The position numbers were made by a program, and so were the translations under genes. The notes beneath the pieces were generated by a model. The model was not told the origin of the DNA and made no database searches. It worked only from the letters and a program-made list of their open reading frames with translations. A DNA stretch of 64,000 bases from Chromatiaceae bacterium (GTDB taxonomy: Bacteria > Pseudomonadota > Gammaproteobacteria > Chromatiales > Chromatiaceae), in the NCBI GenBank assembly GCA_024235255.1, contig JACKMT010000001.1:310001-374000 (forward strand), in the 5' to 3' direction. Positions 55,091 through 64,000 of this stretch are shown here, piece after piece. Each line of letters begins with the position of its first letter. The first letter of the stretch is position 1.

Positions 55091-56134
55091 TTGAGCAATA
55101 ACTCCACGATTATCAACTGTGCTTATGGCGTTGTTTTGTGGTTGGCACTGCTTCCGGTGCCAGCCTTAGTCCAGGCAACAGAACTCGGCGAAGCGCTTGC
55201 CGAATGCGCCGCCGTCGTCGAAGCTGAGGCACGCCTCCGCTGCTACGATCGCCTGGCAGGCAAACCACAGGCTATCCCATCAGATGATGTGCACGCTCTG
55301 CAAATAGATCCGGTGCCGGCTAAGCCGGCAGCGGCATCCAGTCAGGAAACCGCGGTAGCAGGGTCGATTGCCAACGCGATGCAGATAACAAAAATTGGCA
55401 AGCGGCTGCTCGGGATCCGGCCCTACAAACGCAACTATATCCTGCCGGTGACCTACAATGACCGCGTCAATCACCAGCCTTTTGATGATGCCGGCGATCA
55501 GTTCCACCCTGACGAAACCGAAATAAAATTTCAACTGAGCGCTCAGTTACCGGTGTGGGAGAATATTCTCGATCAGCAGCTCGACCTCTATTTCGGGTAT
55601 ACCCAACTCTCTTTCTTTCAGGCATACAATTCAGAGTATTCGGCGCCGTTTCGCGACACCTCCTACGAACCCGAACTTGGGCTGCACTGGCACCCCGATC
55701 TGGTTTTCAAGGATTGGCGGCTCGAATCGGCGAGGATCGCGCTCAATCATCAGTCGAATGGGCGCTCGGAACCTTTTTCACGCAGCTGGAACCGGCTGAC
55801 CGGGGAGATCCAGACCAGCCGGGGTGATTTTGGATTGGGGTTGCGGGTGTGGAAACGGCTGCCGGAAAACTCCGACGAAGACGACAATCCGGACATCACC
55901 CATTATATGGGGCACGGCGAACTGTTCACCAACTATGAAACCGGCGACCACCGCTTTGACCTGATGTTGCGCAACCCAAAACACCCCGGCATGCAACTCG
56001 ACTGGCGCTATAAACTCAACGACAAGGTGGGCCTCTATGTGCAGTATTTCAACGGTTACGGAGAGAGCCTGCTCGACTACGACCACTCGGTCGACCGGAT
56101 CGGGATCGGCTTTCTGCTGAATGACTGGCCTTGA
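55091..56134 (+). CDS. pldA: Outer-membrane phospholipase A1
   Basis: A 347-residue outer-membrane beta-barrel phospholipase. A signal peptide (about 1-30, ending VQATE) is followed by the PldA barrel; the catalytic His220 and Ser222 are in NHQSNG, with RSEPFSRSWNRLT after it, as in E. coli PldA. It clears lipids displaced to the outer leaflet. The start is TTG at 55091 behind GGGAG; the in-frame GTG at 55037 has no ribosome-binding site. It converges on tamB, with 13 bases between the stops. Confidence 0.9.
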   Translation: MSNNSTIINCAYGVVLWLALLPVPALVQATELGEALAECAAVVEAEARLRCYDRLAGKPQAIPSDDVHALQIDPVPAKPAAASSQETAVAGSIANAMQITKIGKRLLGIRPYKRNYILPVTYNDRVNHQPFDDAGDQFHPDETEIKFQLSAQLPVWENILDQQLDLYFGYTQLSFFQAYNSEYSAPFRDTSYEPELGLHWHPDLVFKDWRLESARIALNHQSNGRSEPFSRSWNRLTGEIQTSRGDFGLGLRVWKRLPENSDEDDNPDITHYMGHGELFTNYETGDHRFDLMLRNPKHPGMQLDWRYKLNDKVGLYVQYFNGYGESLLDYDHSVDRIGIGFLLNDWP

Positions 56135-56147
56135 GGAATTGAGCCGA

Positions 56148-59100
56148 TCAGTCGTGCTCAAGTCGATAGAAGAGGTCAACCGACTGCTCGTTGCCGGAAC
56201 GGCTCTCGACCTCAACTCTGTCACTCAGTTTCAAGCGCAGCAGCACCGCACCCTCGGGATTGAACAGGCCTTGTGAATAGCCCAGATAGAGGTCCGGATT
56301 CAAATATTTCCCAAGGATCAAAGAGCTCTCCTCGATCCCGCCTTCGCTGTTGACGCTCAGCTCGTCCAGTCCCAATCGGTCACCCAACTGCTGCAGCAGC
56401 GGTTCGCTTTTCGACACGCCGACCGATAGCGCAGCGCCGGCAATCTCTGAACCTTCGCTTTTGCCGGCCTGCTTCAGGCCGTTGCCGGTCAGCAGGTAGG
56501 AAAGCGCCTCGGCATCGGGCAGTAGGGGTTCACTGAGAATATGCGGGCGAGGTTTCGACAAGGGTCCGCTCAGCGCCAGAATGGCCTTTACCTTGCCATC
56601 GCGCGATACCCGAACAGCCCGCAGATCCACATCCGGATTAGCCGGCGGTCCGGCGAACAGCAACCGCCCGCGCTCAACTTTCAGTTCCTGTCCATAGGCT
56701 TTGTAGCTGCCCTCTTTGAGTTCAATTTTGCCGTCGACACTGGTCGCATTGTTATCGACGCGCGCATCCACCGCGCCGGTCAGCGCTGTTTTCAATCCGA
56801 ACCCGTTGAACGTCACCAGCTTACCCAGCGCAACACGCACGCGGGCGGTCAGATTCTGGCTGCCGGCAGCACGCTTTTGCGTCGACTCCTGACCAACCAC
56901 TATCTCATCATCCGACACAGCCACCGATCCGCTTGGCAGCTCCCTGATCTCGATCACGGCCTTGGGGATGAGCAGATTTCCGGAGAGATGAAACGGGCCG
57001 TTTCCTTGCAGCCGCAGGTCCGGAGAGATCTCCACCAGCGCCTCCGGCAATCTCGCGGCCTGAAAATTTTCTCCTTTCAATGTTAAGTCGACGCCAGGTC
57101 CGCCTGCCGCCGCGATATCCACGCTACCGTCTACCGTCAGTTTGCCCTTGCCGGAACTGACCGCTCCCTGTACACGCAGCGGCGTCTTGCCGTCACCCCG
57201 TACCGACAGCTGCAGATCGGCCAGCGTTATCCCTGCGGCCAACACCTCCGCCTGCGCATGCTCAATCTGCAACACGCCGTTCAATTGCGGTTTTGCCAGC
57301 GTACCGCCCACTACCGTCTCAAGATGCAGCCGGCCCTGCACCTGCTCGAGCACCGGGATGAACCCTGTCAGCAACGCCAGATCAGGAAAGTCGGCGCTGA
57401 CCTTTCCCCCGAGTGCCCGCGTTCCGGCTGTTTCGGCAGCTAAAATCAACCGGCCTGTCGCGCGGCCACTGCTCCCCAGCTCAAAATTGAGATCGACACT
57501 GCCTTCATCGTTTGCGAACCTGCCCTCAACTTTTGCGTTGCGGTAGGCAAGCTCAAACGGCTGCGCCTCATCCTTGATGCGGATCAGGCCATCGCCGGGC
57601 AACAGCATAAACTGCAGGTTTGGCTTCTCCGGTGAGCCGCTGAGCTTAAAATCCCCGCGCAACCCGCCTTCGATCACCGCCTCGCCGGGCATGTGCTCGG
57701 CCAGACGAGCCAGGTCAAAACCTTTCAGACCGCCGACAATATCCAGCCCTTTCTGTTTGCTCCAACCGCCTTCGACACAGGCGACGGTGGTGGTTTGCTG
57801 CATGCAGACTCGCTCAGAGCGGACTGCGCTCTCACTGAGCTGCAGTTTGACCGGCGCCTGCAGCAGCCATTCACCCAGACTCGGCTCGGCCAGTGCCAGG
57901 CGCGCCAACTCCCCGTTCCAGGTCTGTTCGAGCAGACCGCCTTTGGCGCTCATTGCAACGTTGAATGCGTCGGCATCGACCGACAGATTCAGGCGATGCG
58001 CCGCCGGTGTTCCGGCAAGATCGGCGCTGATTTCGGACACCTGGAGACCTGCAGCATCCAGACCGGTCAGCAGCAGTTCACCACTGCCGCCGCTCTGCTG
58101 CCAGTCCAGGTTCAGCTTAATATTCTGTGTCCGCATCTCCTGGTAACCGACTCCGGTTCCATGCAACTCGGCGGTGACGGCGGGTGCGCTGCGCGTCCCT
58201 TTGAGCACTACGGCACCTTCCAACCGCCCGGCCAAACCGGGAAACAGCGAAGCCAGTTCCGGCGCCTTGATATCGAAGCTCAGATTCAGCTGTTCAGCGG
58301 CGCGGCCATCCAGATAGACCCGGTTCGGGCCGGAGGCGATCTCCAGCTTGTGCGCCTGCAGCTCACCGGCGGCATAGTCCAGCCCGCCGCTGGCACTGAT
58401 CGTTTGGCCACGCAACTGCCCCCCCAGTCGGTGAATATGCGATTGCAGCGCAATCTGGCCGTCCGGCTGGGTGCCATAGCTGCCGCTGATCTCAATTCTC
58501 CCGTCAATCCGGCCGGGCCACTCCGGCTGATAGAGACCCGGATTGAGATGATCGGCGAGCAGCTCAAGATCCCAGCGGACCAGCTCGTCCCAATCGACTT
58601 TTCCTGTTACCTGCAGGCCGCCTTCCAGCACTGTTAATTTGAGTGGCTGCAGATTTATCCCCTTCAGGTTGCCTTCGGCGGCCAATTCGACATCGCCGGC
58701 CGGTATGCCCTCGCCGTTCAGGCCGGTTTTTAACTCCAGCTGATAGGCGCTTGTCTCACCTTGCAGCTGCAGCCTGCCGCTCCGTGCCGTGACTGCCGGC
58801 ACGCCTTGCAGCGGCCAGCTCAAAGCCGGCCATTCGGCCGTGAGATTGAAGCCGGGTTGCAGCCGGTTCAGCTGCAGTGAACCGTGCAGACGCAGCTCCG
58901 TCGGTGCAGTGAGCGACAGATCGAACTCCGGCTGCAGCGCCGCTCCCGCCAGCACCGCACTGGCTTTCACCGCTCCGACCTGTTCGCCTGTGAGCGACTG
59001 ATCGACGATGGCGGAGAGCTCTCCGGCCAGGGTATGGGGGCTGGTTGTCTGCATCTTCAGTATCCCCGCCAGTTGCACTCCACCGCCCGCGTAATGCAGA

Positions 59101-59654
59101 TCGCGGATCTCCAGGCCCTGTGTATTCAGCTGTGCCGCGAGTGCAGCCTGGGTGACGGTCAGGTGGGTTTCGCCCTGCTCAAATTGCAGGCGATCAAGCA
59201 GGAACCGGTCCAGCCGCAGCGCGATCGGCAGCACAATGTCGGGGATCTCCGGAGCGCCGGCGTCACGCTCAACCGGCACCGGCAGCATCAGCTGCACAGC
59301 GTCCAACTCCAGCGCCTTTATGTGCAAGGTATGCTCAGTAATCGCCCATGGCTGCCAGTGCAGCAGCAGACGGGCAGCTGTAAAGCGGGTCTCACCCGAA
59401 CGCAGCTGAACATCTTTGAGTTGCAGACGCTCAAACAAGCTTCCGTCACTGCCGCTGAAGCTGAACTCGACTCCCAGCGGACGCAATAGGCCGGGGGTCT
59501 GCCGCAACGTCCAGGCGGTGCCGGATTCGGTGATCAACAGCGCGAACACGGCCGATACCAGCAGGATCAACAGCACTCCGAACCAGATGAACCAGCGGAG
59601 CAGTAACCGGATCGGCCTCACAGATCGGCGCCCAGACCGAAATGCAGACGCCAT
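56148..59654 (-). CDS. tamB: Translocation and assembly module TamB
   Basis: A very long, beta-rich AsmA-like protein of 1168 residues that spans the periplasm and moves phospholipid (and helps autotransporter assembly) with TamA. One N-terminal membrane helix (about 20-45) is followed by repeated beta segments, and the C-terminal TamB signature is complete to the last residues (LYLGYSQGLFNPEGAVLLRL, then ending VDLFYRLEHD). It overlaps the tamA gene by 37 bases; an alternative GTG at 59621 would overlap tamA by only four bases (GTGA) and may be the true start. Confidence 0.94.
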   Translation of the reverse strand: MASAFRSGRRSVRPIRLLLRWFIWFGVLLILLVSAVFALLITESGTAWTLRQTPGLLRPLGVEFSFSGSDGSLFERLQLKDVQLRSGETRFTAARLLLHWQPWAITEHTLHIKALELDAVQLMLPVPVERDAGAPEIPDIVLPIALRLDRFLLDRLQFEQGETHLTVTQAALAAQLNTQGLEIRDLHYAGGGVQLAGILKMQTTSPHTLAGELSAIVDQSLTGEQVGAVKASAVLAGAALQPEFDLSLTAPTELRLHGSLQLNRLQPGFNLTAEWPALSWPLQGVPAVTARSGRLQLQGETSAYQLELKTGLNGEGIPAGDVELAAEGNLKGINLQPLKLTVLEGGLQVTGKVDWDELVRWDLELLADHLNPGLYQPEWPGRIDGRIEISGSYGTQPDGQIALQSHIHRLGGQLRGQTISASGGLDYAAGELQAHKLEIASGPNRVYLDGRAAEQLNLSFDIKAPELASLFPGLAGRLEGAVVLKGTRSAPAVTAELHGTGVGYQEMRTQNIKLNLDWQQSGGSGELLLTGLDAAGLQVSEISADLAGTPAAHRLNLSVDADAFNVAMSAKGGLLEQTWNGELARLALAEPSLGEWLLQAPVKLQLSESAVRSERVCMQQTTTVACVEGGWSKQKGLDIVGGLKGFDLARLAEHMPGEAVIEGGLRGDFKLSGSPEKPNLQFMLLPGDGLIRIKDEAQPFELAYRNAKVEGRFANDEGSVDLNFELGSSGRATGRLILAAETAGTRALGGKVSADFPDLALLTGFIPVLEQVQGRLHLETVVGGTLAKPQLNGVLQIEHAQAEVLAAGITLADLQLSVRGDGKTPLRVQGAVSSGKGKLTVDGSVDIAAAGGPGVDLTLKGENFQAARLPEALVEISPDLRLQGNGPFHLSGNLLIPKAVIEIRELPSGSVAVSDDEIVVGQESTQKRAAGSQNLTARVRVALGKLVTFNGFGLKTALTGAVDARVDNNATSVDGKIELKEGSYKAYGQELKVERGRLLFAGPPANPDVDLRAVRVSRDGKVKAILALSGPLSKPRPHILSEPLLPDAEALSYLLTGNGLKQAGKSEGSEIAGAALSVGVSKSEPLLQQLGDRLGLDELSVNSEGGIEESSLILGKYLNPDLYLGYSQGLFNPEGAVLLRLKLSDRVEVESRSGNEQSVDLFYRLEHD

Positions 59655-61339
59655 TCGTCAGCATCGGTATCGCTGGGGAACGCGAGATCCAGCCGCAGCC
59701 GCCCGATCGGTGAATACCAGCGCGCGCCTATCCCGTAGGCATGCTTCAGTTGGATGCTGTTGGTATCGACGGCATTGCCGGCGTCCACGAATGCGGCCAG
59801 CCACCAGTCATCAGCGATGATCGGATGTTCATATGCCAGGCTGCCGGCGAAGAGATGGCGCCCGCCGAGCGGATCACCGTTTTCATTCTCCGGACCCAAA
59901 GACTTGTACTCGTAGCCGCGCACGCTGTTATCGCCGCCGGCAAAGAAGCGCAACGATCCCGGCAAATTGCCGATGTTGTCGCCCAGCGTCGTACCCGCCT
60001 CCGCGCGCGCGACAATCCGTCCACCTTCGCCAAAACGGTAGATACCCTTGGCATTTGCCCGCAATTGAACGAAGCTCGAGGTTGAAATCAGACCTTCGTA
60101 AGCGGCACGCGCCTCCATGCTCAGACGGTATCCTTTGCGCGTTCGCAGCGGATTATCCGTCCGGATGCGCTCAAAGCTGATGCCCGGCATCAGCAGCGTT
60201 GCATCGACCTTGTCGCTGCCCACCTCGGACTGCTCATACAGCAGCTCGATAAAGCGGGTCTGAGTCCAGTTTTTCGACTTGAGCGTCTGCTTGGCGACCA
60301 GCGTCGCACTGTCACTGTAGACACTGTCACTCTCCTCGTGCAGCAGCCTTGCACCCAGACTGTAATTCTCCCGATGCGGATCCTCTCCGGGGATAATGTA
60401 GTCGGCGGTCAATCCGGGCTCGATCTGGGAGAGCCGCAATTCGGATTCGAAGCGATGCCCCCTACGATTGACGTACCGATTTTCATAGCCCAGGCTCATA
60501 CGCGGTCCGGTGTCGGTCGCGAAACCTACACCTGCACGCCAGGCATGCCGCTTCGCGGCTTCCAACAAAAGATCTACCGGAACCTCTCCGTTCTCGGCCT
60601 CGTCGCGCCTGGGATTTACCTCCACCTGCTGGAAATAGCCGGCGTCACTCAGATTGCGATTGAGCGCAGTCAGCTCACGCGCATCGTAGGGGTCGCCCTC
60701 GCGAATCTTGGCCAGACGGCGAATGAATTCCTCGTTCAGCGGTTGCTCGCTCAGGTGCAGTTCGCCAAACCGGTAGCGCGGCCCGCTCTCACCTTCGATA
60801 TTGATATCCGCCGCTGCTTCGGCCGGGTCGACGCGCAGCTCCTTGCGGGTAAGTTTGAAATCGAAATAGCCTCGCTCCAGCGCAAAATCGCTCAACCGGC
60901 GTTTGATCTCCTCGTAGCGGCCGTGATCGAGCGGATCGCCTTCGGCAAGCGGCAACCCTGACAGCAACGGCTGAAACTGTTTATCGCTCAACGCCTCGCC
61001 GCGAACAACCACATTCCGGCTGCGTACAGTGACGCGCTTGCCCAGCTCGATGGTGAACGCTGCCAGCCAGCACTCGCCGCTGCGATCCAGACTTTTCGTT
61101 ACTTTTGCCTGATAGTAACCAAGCGCCCGCAGCGCTGGGTCAAGCTCTTTCTCCGCGCGCCTGAACAAACGCTCCACACGCCACTCCGGCGCATCGCACG
61201 GCTCCGACTGGAGCCCCAGATGCGCGCGCAGATTATTCAGCAGATCGTCTTCGCCGCCGGGCGCTTCAATCGTCACTTCTCCGCCTGCAGGCAGTGCAGA
61301 CAGCAGCAATGCCATGAGCAACCATTTCGCCTGTTTCAT
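59618..61339 (-). CDS. tamA: Outer-membrane assembly protein TamA
   Basis: An Omp85-family outer-membrane protein of 573 residues that pairs with TamB. A signal peptide (about 1-20) precedes three POTRA domains (about 25-260) and a C-terminal 16-stranded barrel with the Omp85 FAGGDNSVRGYEYKSLGP motif and final phenylalanine-containing strand RLHFGLGADL. Gene order tamA-tamB on the minus strand is the usual operon. Confidence 0.95.
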   Translation of the reverse strand: MKQAKWLLMALLLSALPAGGEVTIEAPGGEDDLLNNLRAHLGLQSEPCDAPEWRVERLFRRAEKELDPALRALGYYQAKVTKSLDRSGECWLAAFTIELGKRVTVRSRNVVVRGEALSDKQFQPLLSGLPLAEGDPLDHGRYEEIKRRLSDFALERGYFDFKLTRKELRVDPAEAAADINIEGESGPRYRFGELHLSEQPLNEEFIRRLAKIREGDPYDARELTALNRNLSDAGYFQQVEVNPRRDEAENGEVPVDLLLEAAKRHAWRAGVGFATDTGPRMSLGYENRYVNRRGHRFESELRLSQIEPGLTADYIIPGEDPHRENYSLGARLLHEESDSVYSDSATLVAKQTLKSKNWTQTRFIELLYEQSEVGSDKVDATLLMPGISFERIRTDNPLRTRKGYRLSMEARAAYEGLISTSSFVQLRANAKGIYRFGEGGRIVARAEAGTTLGDNIGNLPGSLRFFAGGDNSVRGYEYKSLGPENENGDPLGGRHLFAGSLAYEHPIIADDWWLAAFVDAGNAVDTNSIQLKHAYGIGARWYSPIGRLRLDLAFPSDTDADEWRLHFGLGADL

Positions 61340-61589
61340 CGTTTAGAAAAGTTGACCATTGAAACTAATTTTGTATGACCATCGACACGGACCAAAAGTG
61401 CCGATCCGCTTTGCTGTTTTGGAGCTGAAATGTTACACGAACTGACTGTCCGACGATATTTACGAAGGGGAGTCAAGCGTAATGAGCCAACAAATTAGGC
61501 TCTCTGCACGCCTCCCCTCCGCGCTCTCCCGGTACTCTCAGTGATGCGGTTGTTCGCTCATACCTTGTTGCTGCCGACCGGTGCTCGAT

Positions 61590-63881
61590 TTAATCGCCAC
61601 GGTCTGCGGGCATACCGCTCAGCTGTGCGTCAACCACGGCCACGGCGGTCATATTGATGATCCGGCGCATGGTCGACGAGCGGGTCAGGATATGGGCTGG
61701 CCAGCGCGTACCCAGCATGATGGGGCCGACGGCTATACCTTCGGCGGCAAGCACTTTGACCAGCGTCGTAGAGATATTGGCCGCATCCAGATTCGGCATG
61801 ATCAGCAGATTGGCGCTCCCTGTCAGACGAGAGCCCGGAAACACGCGCTCCCGCAGGTTCTCCAACAGCGCCGAGTCTGCCTTCATCTCACCGTCCACCT
61901 CCAGGTCCGGCGCCCGTTTGCGGATACGCCGCAGTGCTTTAGCCATCTTTTGCGAGGCCGAGTCCTCTCTTGCGCCGAAGTTGGTATGGGAGAGCAACGC
62001 CACCTTTGGCTCTACGCCCATCTTGCGCAGCGCATCTGCCGCCAACAAAGTAATGTCGGCAATCTGTTCGGCATCGGGATCCAGCGTCACATTGGTATCG
62101 GCGATAAATACCGTTCCCTTGGAGGTGATCAGCATATTCATGGCCGCAGCCGTCTTCACCCCCTCGCGCTTGCCGAGGACGTCCATGATCAATTTCAGAT
62201 GGCGGTCGAAGCGTCCGATAGTGCCGCATACGACAGCGTCGGCATAACCCAGCCGCACCAGCAGTGCACCCAGCACAGTGGGCTCAGTGTTGACCCGGAT
62301 ACGTGCCACCATCGGATCGATGCCGTGCCGCCGGCGCAACCTGTGATAAAACCGCCAGCACTCCTCATAATAGGGGTGCTCGCGCGGGTCGATCAGTTGG
62401 AAGCTCTCTTCACCGATCTCCAGGTTCAGTCTGTTGATCGAGGCAAGTATACGGTCCCGGCGTCCGAGCAGAATCGGTTTTGCCAATCCCTCATCGATCA
62501 CCACCTGCACGGCGCGCAGCACCCGATCAGACTCCCCTTCCGTGTAGATGATCCGGCGGGGATCCGCCTTAGCCCGCTCGAACAGAGGCCGCATGGCGCT
62601 GCCGGTACGGTAGACGAGCGTGCTCAGGCTCTCGCGGTAGGCGTTGAAGTCCGTTATCGGACGGGTGGCCACCCCGCTGGCCATGGCTGCCTTCGCCACG
62701 GCGACGGGGAGCTCCAGGATCAGACGGGTATCGAAAGGCTTGGGAATCAAATACTCAGGTCCGAAACTCAGCTGGTCGCCGGCATACGCGGTAGCGACAT
62801 TCTCGGAGGCCTGCTTCATGGTCATATCTGCCAGTGCGTGCACCACGGCCATCTTCATCGCTTCATTGATCGTCGTGGCCCCCACATCCAGCGCACCCCG
62901 GAACAGATAGGGAAAGCAGAGTACGTTGTTGACCTGATTGGGGTAGTCCGAACGGCCGGTGGCAATGACGGCATCCGGCCGCACCGACTTGACCAGATCG
63001 GGCATGATCTCGGGGACCGGATTGGCCAGTGCCAGGATCAGTGGATTTTTCGCCATGGTCTTGACCATATCCGGCGTCAGCACTCCTGGTGCCGAGAGGC
63101 CGAGAAAAATATCCGCTCCGGGGATAACCTCAGCCAGAGTGCGGCTTGGCGTGTCTTGAGCGTAACCGGCCTTGCGTGGGTCCATCTCCTCCAACCGACC
63201 CGTATAGACCACCCCCAGTCGGTCGCACACGGTAATATTCTCCCTGCGCACACCCAGGGCCACCAGTTGATCCAGGCAAGATAGTCCGGCTGCCCCGGCT
63301 CCGGAACCCACCACTTTGACCTCCTCGACCCGTTTGCCCACCAGCCGCAGGCCATTCAACACCGCAGCAGCGGCAATGATGGCGGTGCCGTGCTGATCGT
63401 CGTGGAACACCGGGATCTTCATCCGTTCCCGCAGGCGCCGTTCCACCTCGAAGCATTCAGGCGCTTTGATATCCTCAAGATTGATACCGCCGAAGGTGGG
63501 CTCCAGCCTGGCAATCACTTCGACCAGCATGTCGGGATCCTGCTCATCGATCTCGATATCGAACACATCGATGCCGGCAAACTTCTTGAACAGGACCGCC
63601 TTACCCTCCATCACCGGTTTGGAGGCCAGCGGTCCGATGGACCCCAACCCCAGTACCGCGGTGCCGTTGCTGATGACCGCCACCAGATTGCCGCGCGCGG
63701 TGAGTGACGACGCTTCATTGGGTTCAGCGACGATCGCATCACAGGCGTGGGCAACTCCCGGCGAATATGCCAGCGAGAGATCAAACTGGTTGGCCAGCAT
63801 TTTGGTGGGGGTAACGGAGATCTTGCCGGCGACGGGCAAGCGGTGATACTGCAGCGACTGTTGTTTGAACTCTTCGGTCAT
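61590..63881 (-). CDS. maeB: NADP-dependent malic enzyme with phosphotransacetylase domain (MaeB)
   Basis: A 763-residue MaeB-type enzyme. The N-terminal malic enzyme half (about 1-430) has SLAYSPGVAHAC, GNLVAVISNGTAVLGLG, HDDQHGTAIIAAAA and GAGAAGLSCLDQL. The C-terminal half (about 440-763) resembles phosphotransacetylase and is usually regulatory, responding to acetyl-CoA or acetyl phosphate. It decarboxylates malate to pyruvate with NADP+, or could run in reverse at high CO2. The start at 63881 is the only plausible one; a partial gene lies just upstream on the same strand. Confidence 0.95.
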   Translation of the reverse strand: MTEEFKQQSLQYHRLPVAGKISVTPTKMLANQFDLSLAYSPGVAHACDAIVAEPNEASSLTARGNLVAVISNGTAVLGLGSIGPLASKPVMEGKAVLFKKFAGIDVFDIEIDEQDPDMLVEVIARLEPTFGGINLEDIKAPECFEVERRLRERMKIPVFHDDQHGTAIIAAAAVLNGLRLVGKRVEEVKVVGSGAGAAGLSCLDQLVALGVRRENITVCDRLGVVYTGRLEEMDPRKAGYAQDTPSRTLAEVIPGADIFLGLSAPGVLTPDMVKTMAKNPLILALANPVPEIMPDLVKSVRPDAVIATGRSDYPNQVNNVLCFPYLFRGALDVGATTINEAMKMAVVHALADMTMKQASENVATAYAGDQLSFGPEYLIPKPFDTRLILELPVAVAKAAMASGVATRPITDFNAYRESLSTLVYRTGSAMRPLFERAKADPRRIIYTEGESDRVLRAVQVVIDEGLAKPILLGRRDRILASINRLNLEIGEESFQLIDPREHPYYEECWRFYHRLRRRHGIDPMVARIRVNTEPTVLGALLVRLGYADAVVCGTIGRFDRHLKLIMDVLGKREGVKTAAAMNMLITSKGTVFIADTNVTLDPDAEQIADITLLAADALRKMGVEPKVALLSHTNFGAREDSASQKMAKALRRIRKRAPDLEVDGEMKADSALLENLRERVFPGSRLTGSANLLIMPNLDAANISTTLVKVLAAEGIAVGPIMLGTRWPAHILTRSSTMRRIINMTAVAVVDAQLSGMPADRGD

Positions 63882-63902
63882 TGGATATCCTCAGCTCAGG
63901 CT

Positions 63903-64000
63903 TCAATAACGAGGAAACCGCTTCAGCTGCGCTTCCACTATCGTTGCAAAGACGCTGCTGTCGTCACCGCTGTAGATCATCGATGAGGCGAGCGTGCTGG
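63903..64000 (-). CDS. C-terminal fragment of an unidentified protein
   Basis: The last 31 residues of a minus-strand frame that enters from the right edge and stops at 63903-63905, ending VFATIVEAQLKRFPRY. It lies 21 bases upstream of maeB, so it may be co-transcribed with it. Too little is visible to name a family. Confidence 0.35.
   Translation of the reverse strand, partial: STLASSMIYSGDDSSVFATIVEAQLKRFPRY

Noticed and set aside
61581..63284. Long plus-strand frame (567 aa) opposite malic enzyme
   Set aside because: Fully antisense to maeB, with a His/Gln/Arg-rich composition typical of the mirror of a GC-rich gene; no recognisable domain.
1..64000. tRNA, rRNA, riboswitch or CRISPR
   Set aside because: Intergenic stretches were read for clover-leaf-like patterns, regularly spaced repeats and known aptamer-like cores; none was convincing. 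A covariance-model search (Infernal, tRNAscan-SE) would be decisive.

Overview
This window looks like part of a gammaproteobacterial genome from a sulfur-oxidising chemoautotroph, probably of the tubeworm/bivalve-symbiont clade (Candidatus Endoriftia, Thiodiazotropha or Sedimenticola relatives). That assignment is inference. It rests on proteobacterial housekeeping genes (DUF2058, DUF465, tamAB, pldA, nhaA, zntB) sitting beside a nearly complete reductive TCA (rTCA) gene set that includes a two-subunit ATP citrate lyase. No rRNA, tRNA or CRISPR array was seen.

Layout. 1-6.4 kb: ordinary genes (DUF2058 fragment, low-molecular-weight phosphatase, a second-type EF-G, DUF465, a peroxiredoxin and a small zinc-ribbon protein). 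6.4-21.7 kb: one tightly packed plus-strand operon with korA-korB (2-oxoglutarate:ferredoxin oxidoreductase), an 841-aa PFOR-derived Fe-S protein, rnfB, a 1514-aa PFOR-derived Fe-S protein, rnfCDGEA and a 52-aa Cys-rich membrane peptide. 21.9-28.1 kb: an aminotransferase, frdABCD (minus strand) and, divergent from frdA, rquA for rhodoquinone synthesis. 28.4-37.6 kb, minus strand: aconitase, monomeric isocitrate dehydrogenase, ATP citrate lyase small and large subunits, and a COQ10/START protein. 38.2-41.3 kb: a cyclic-nucleotide-binding protein and a RimK module (retropepsin-like protease, RimK, AstE-like hydrolase). 41.4-51.7 kb: ion and osmotic functions (two MscS-family channels, NhaA, ZntB, DUF389). 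52.2-64 kb: an ADP-forming acyl-CoA synthetase/GNAT fusion, phospholipase A1, tamAB and malic enzyme. Three short inverted-repeat (MITE-like) elements and one relic lie between genes.

How the genes fit together. Fumarate reductase, KOR, isocitrate dehydrogenase, aconitase and ATP citrate lyase cover the rTCA steps from fumarate to acetyl-CoA, apart from succinyl-CoA synthetase. KOR needs very low-potential ferredoxin. The adjacent Rnf genes could supply it by ion-gradient-driven reverse electron transport, and the two large Fe-S proteins encoded between KOR and Rnf are natural candidates for the electron conduit. Fumarate reduction needs a low-potential quinol, and RquA beside frdABCD suggests rhodoquinol. 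The most unusual material here is the Kor / PFOR-like / Rnf locus, the rquA-frd pairing, and an internal repeat in the ATP citrate lyase large subunit that looks like two citrate-synthase-like modules, the first degenerate. All functional statements are read from motifs and neighbourhood; no database search was run.
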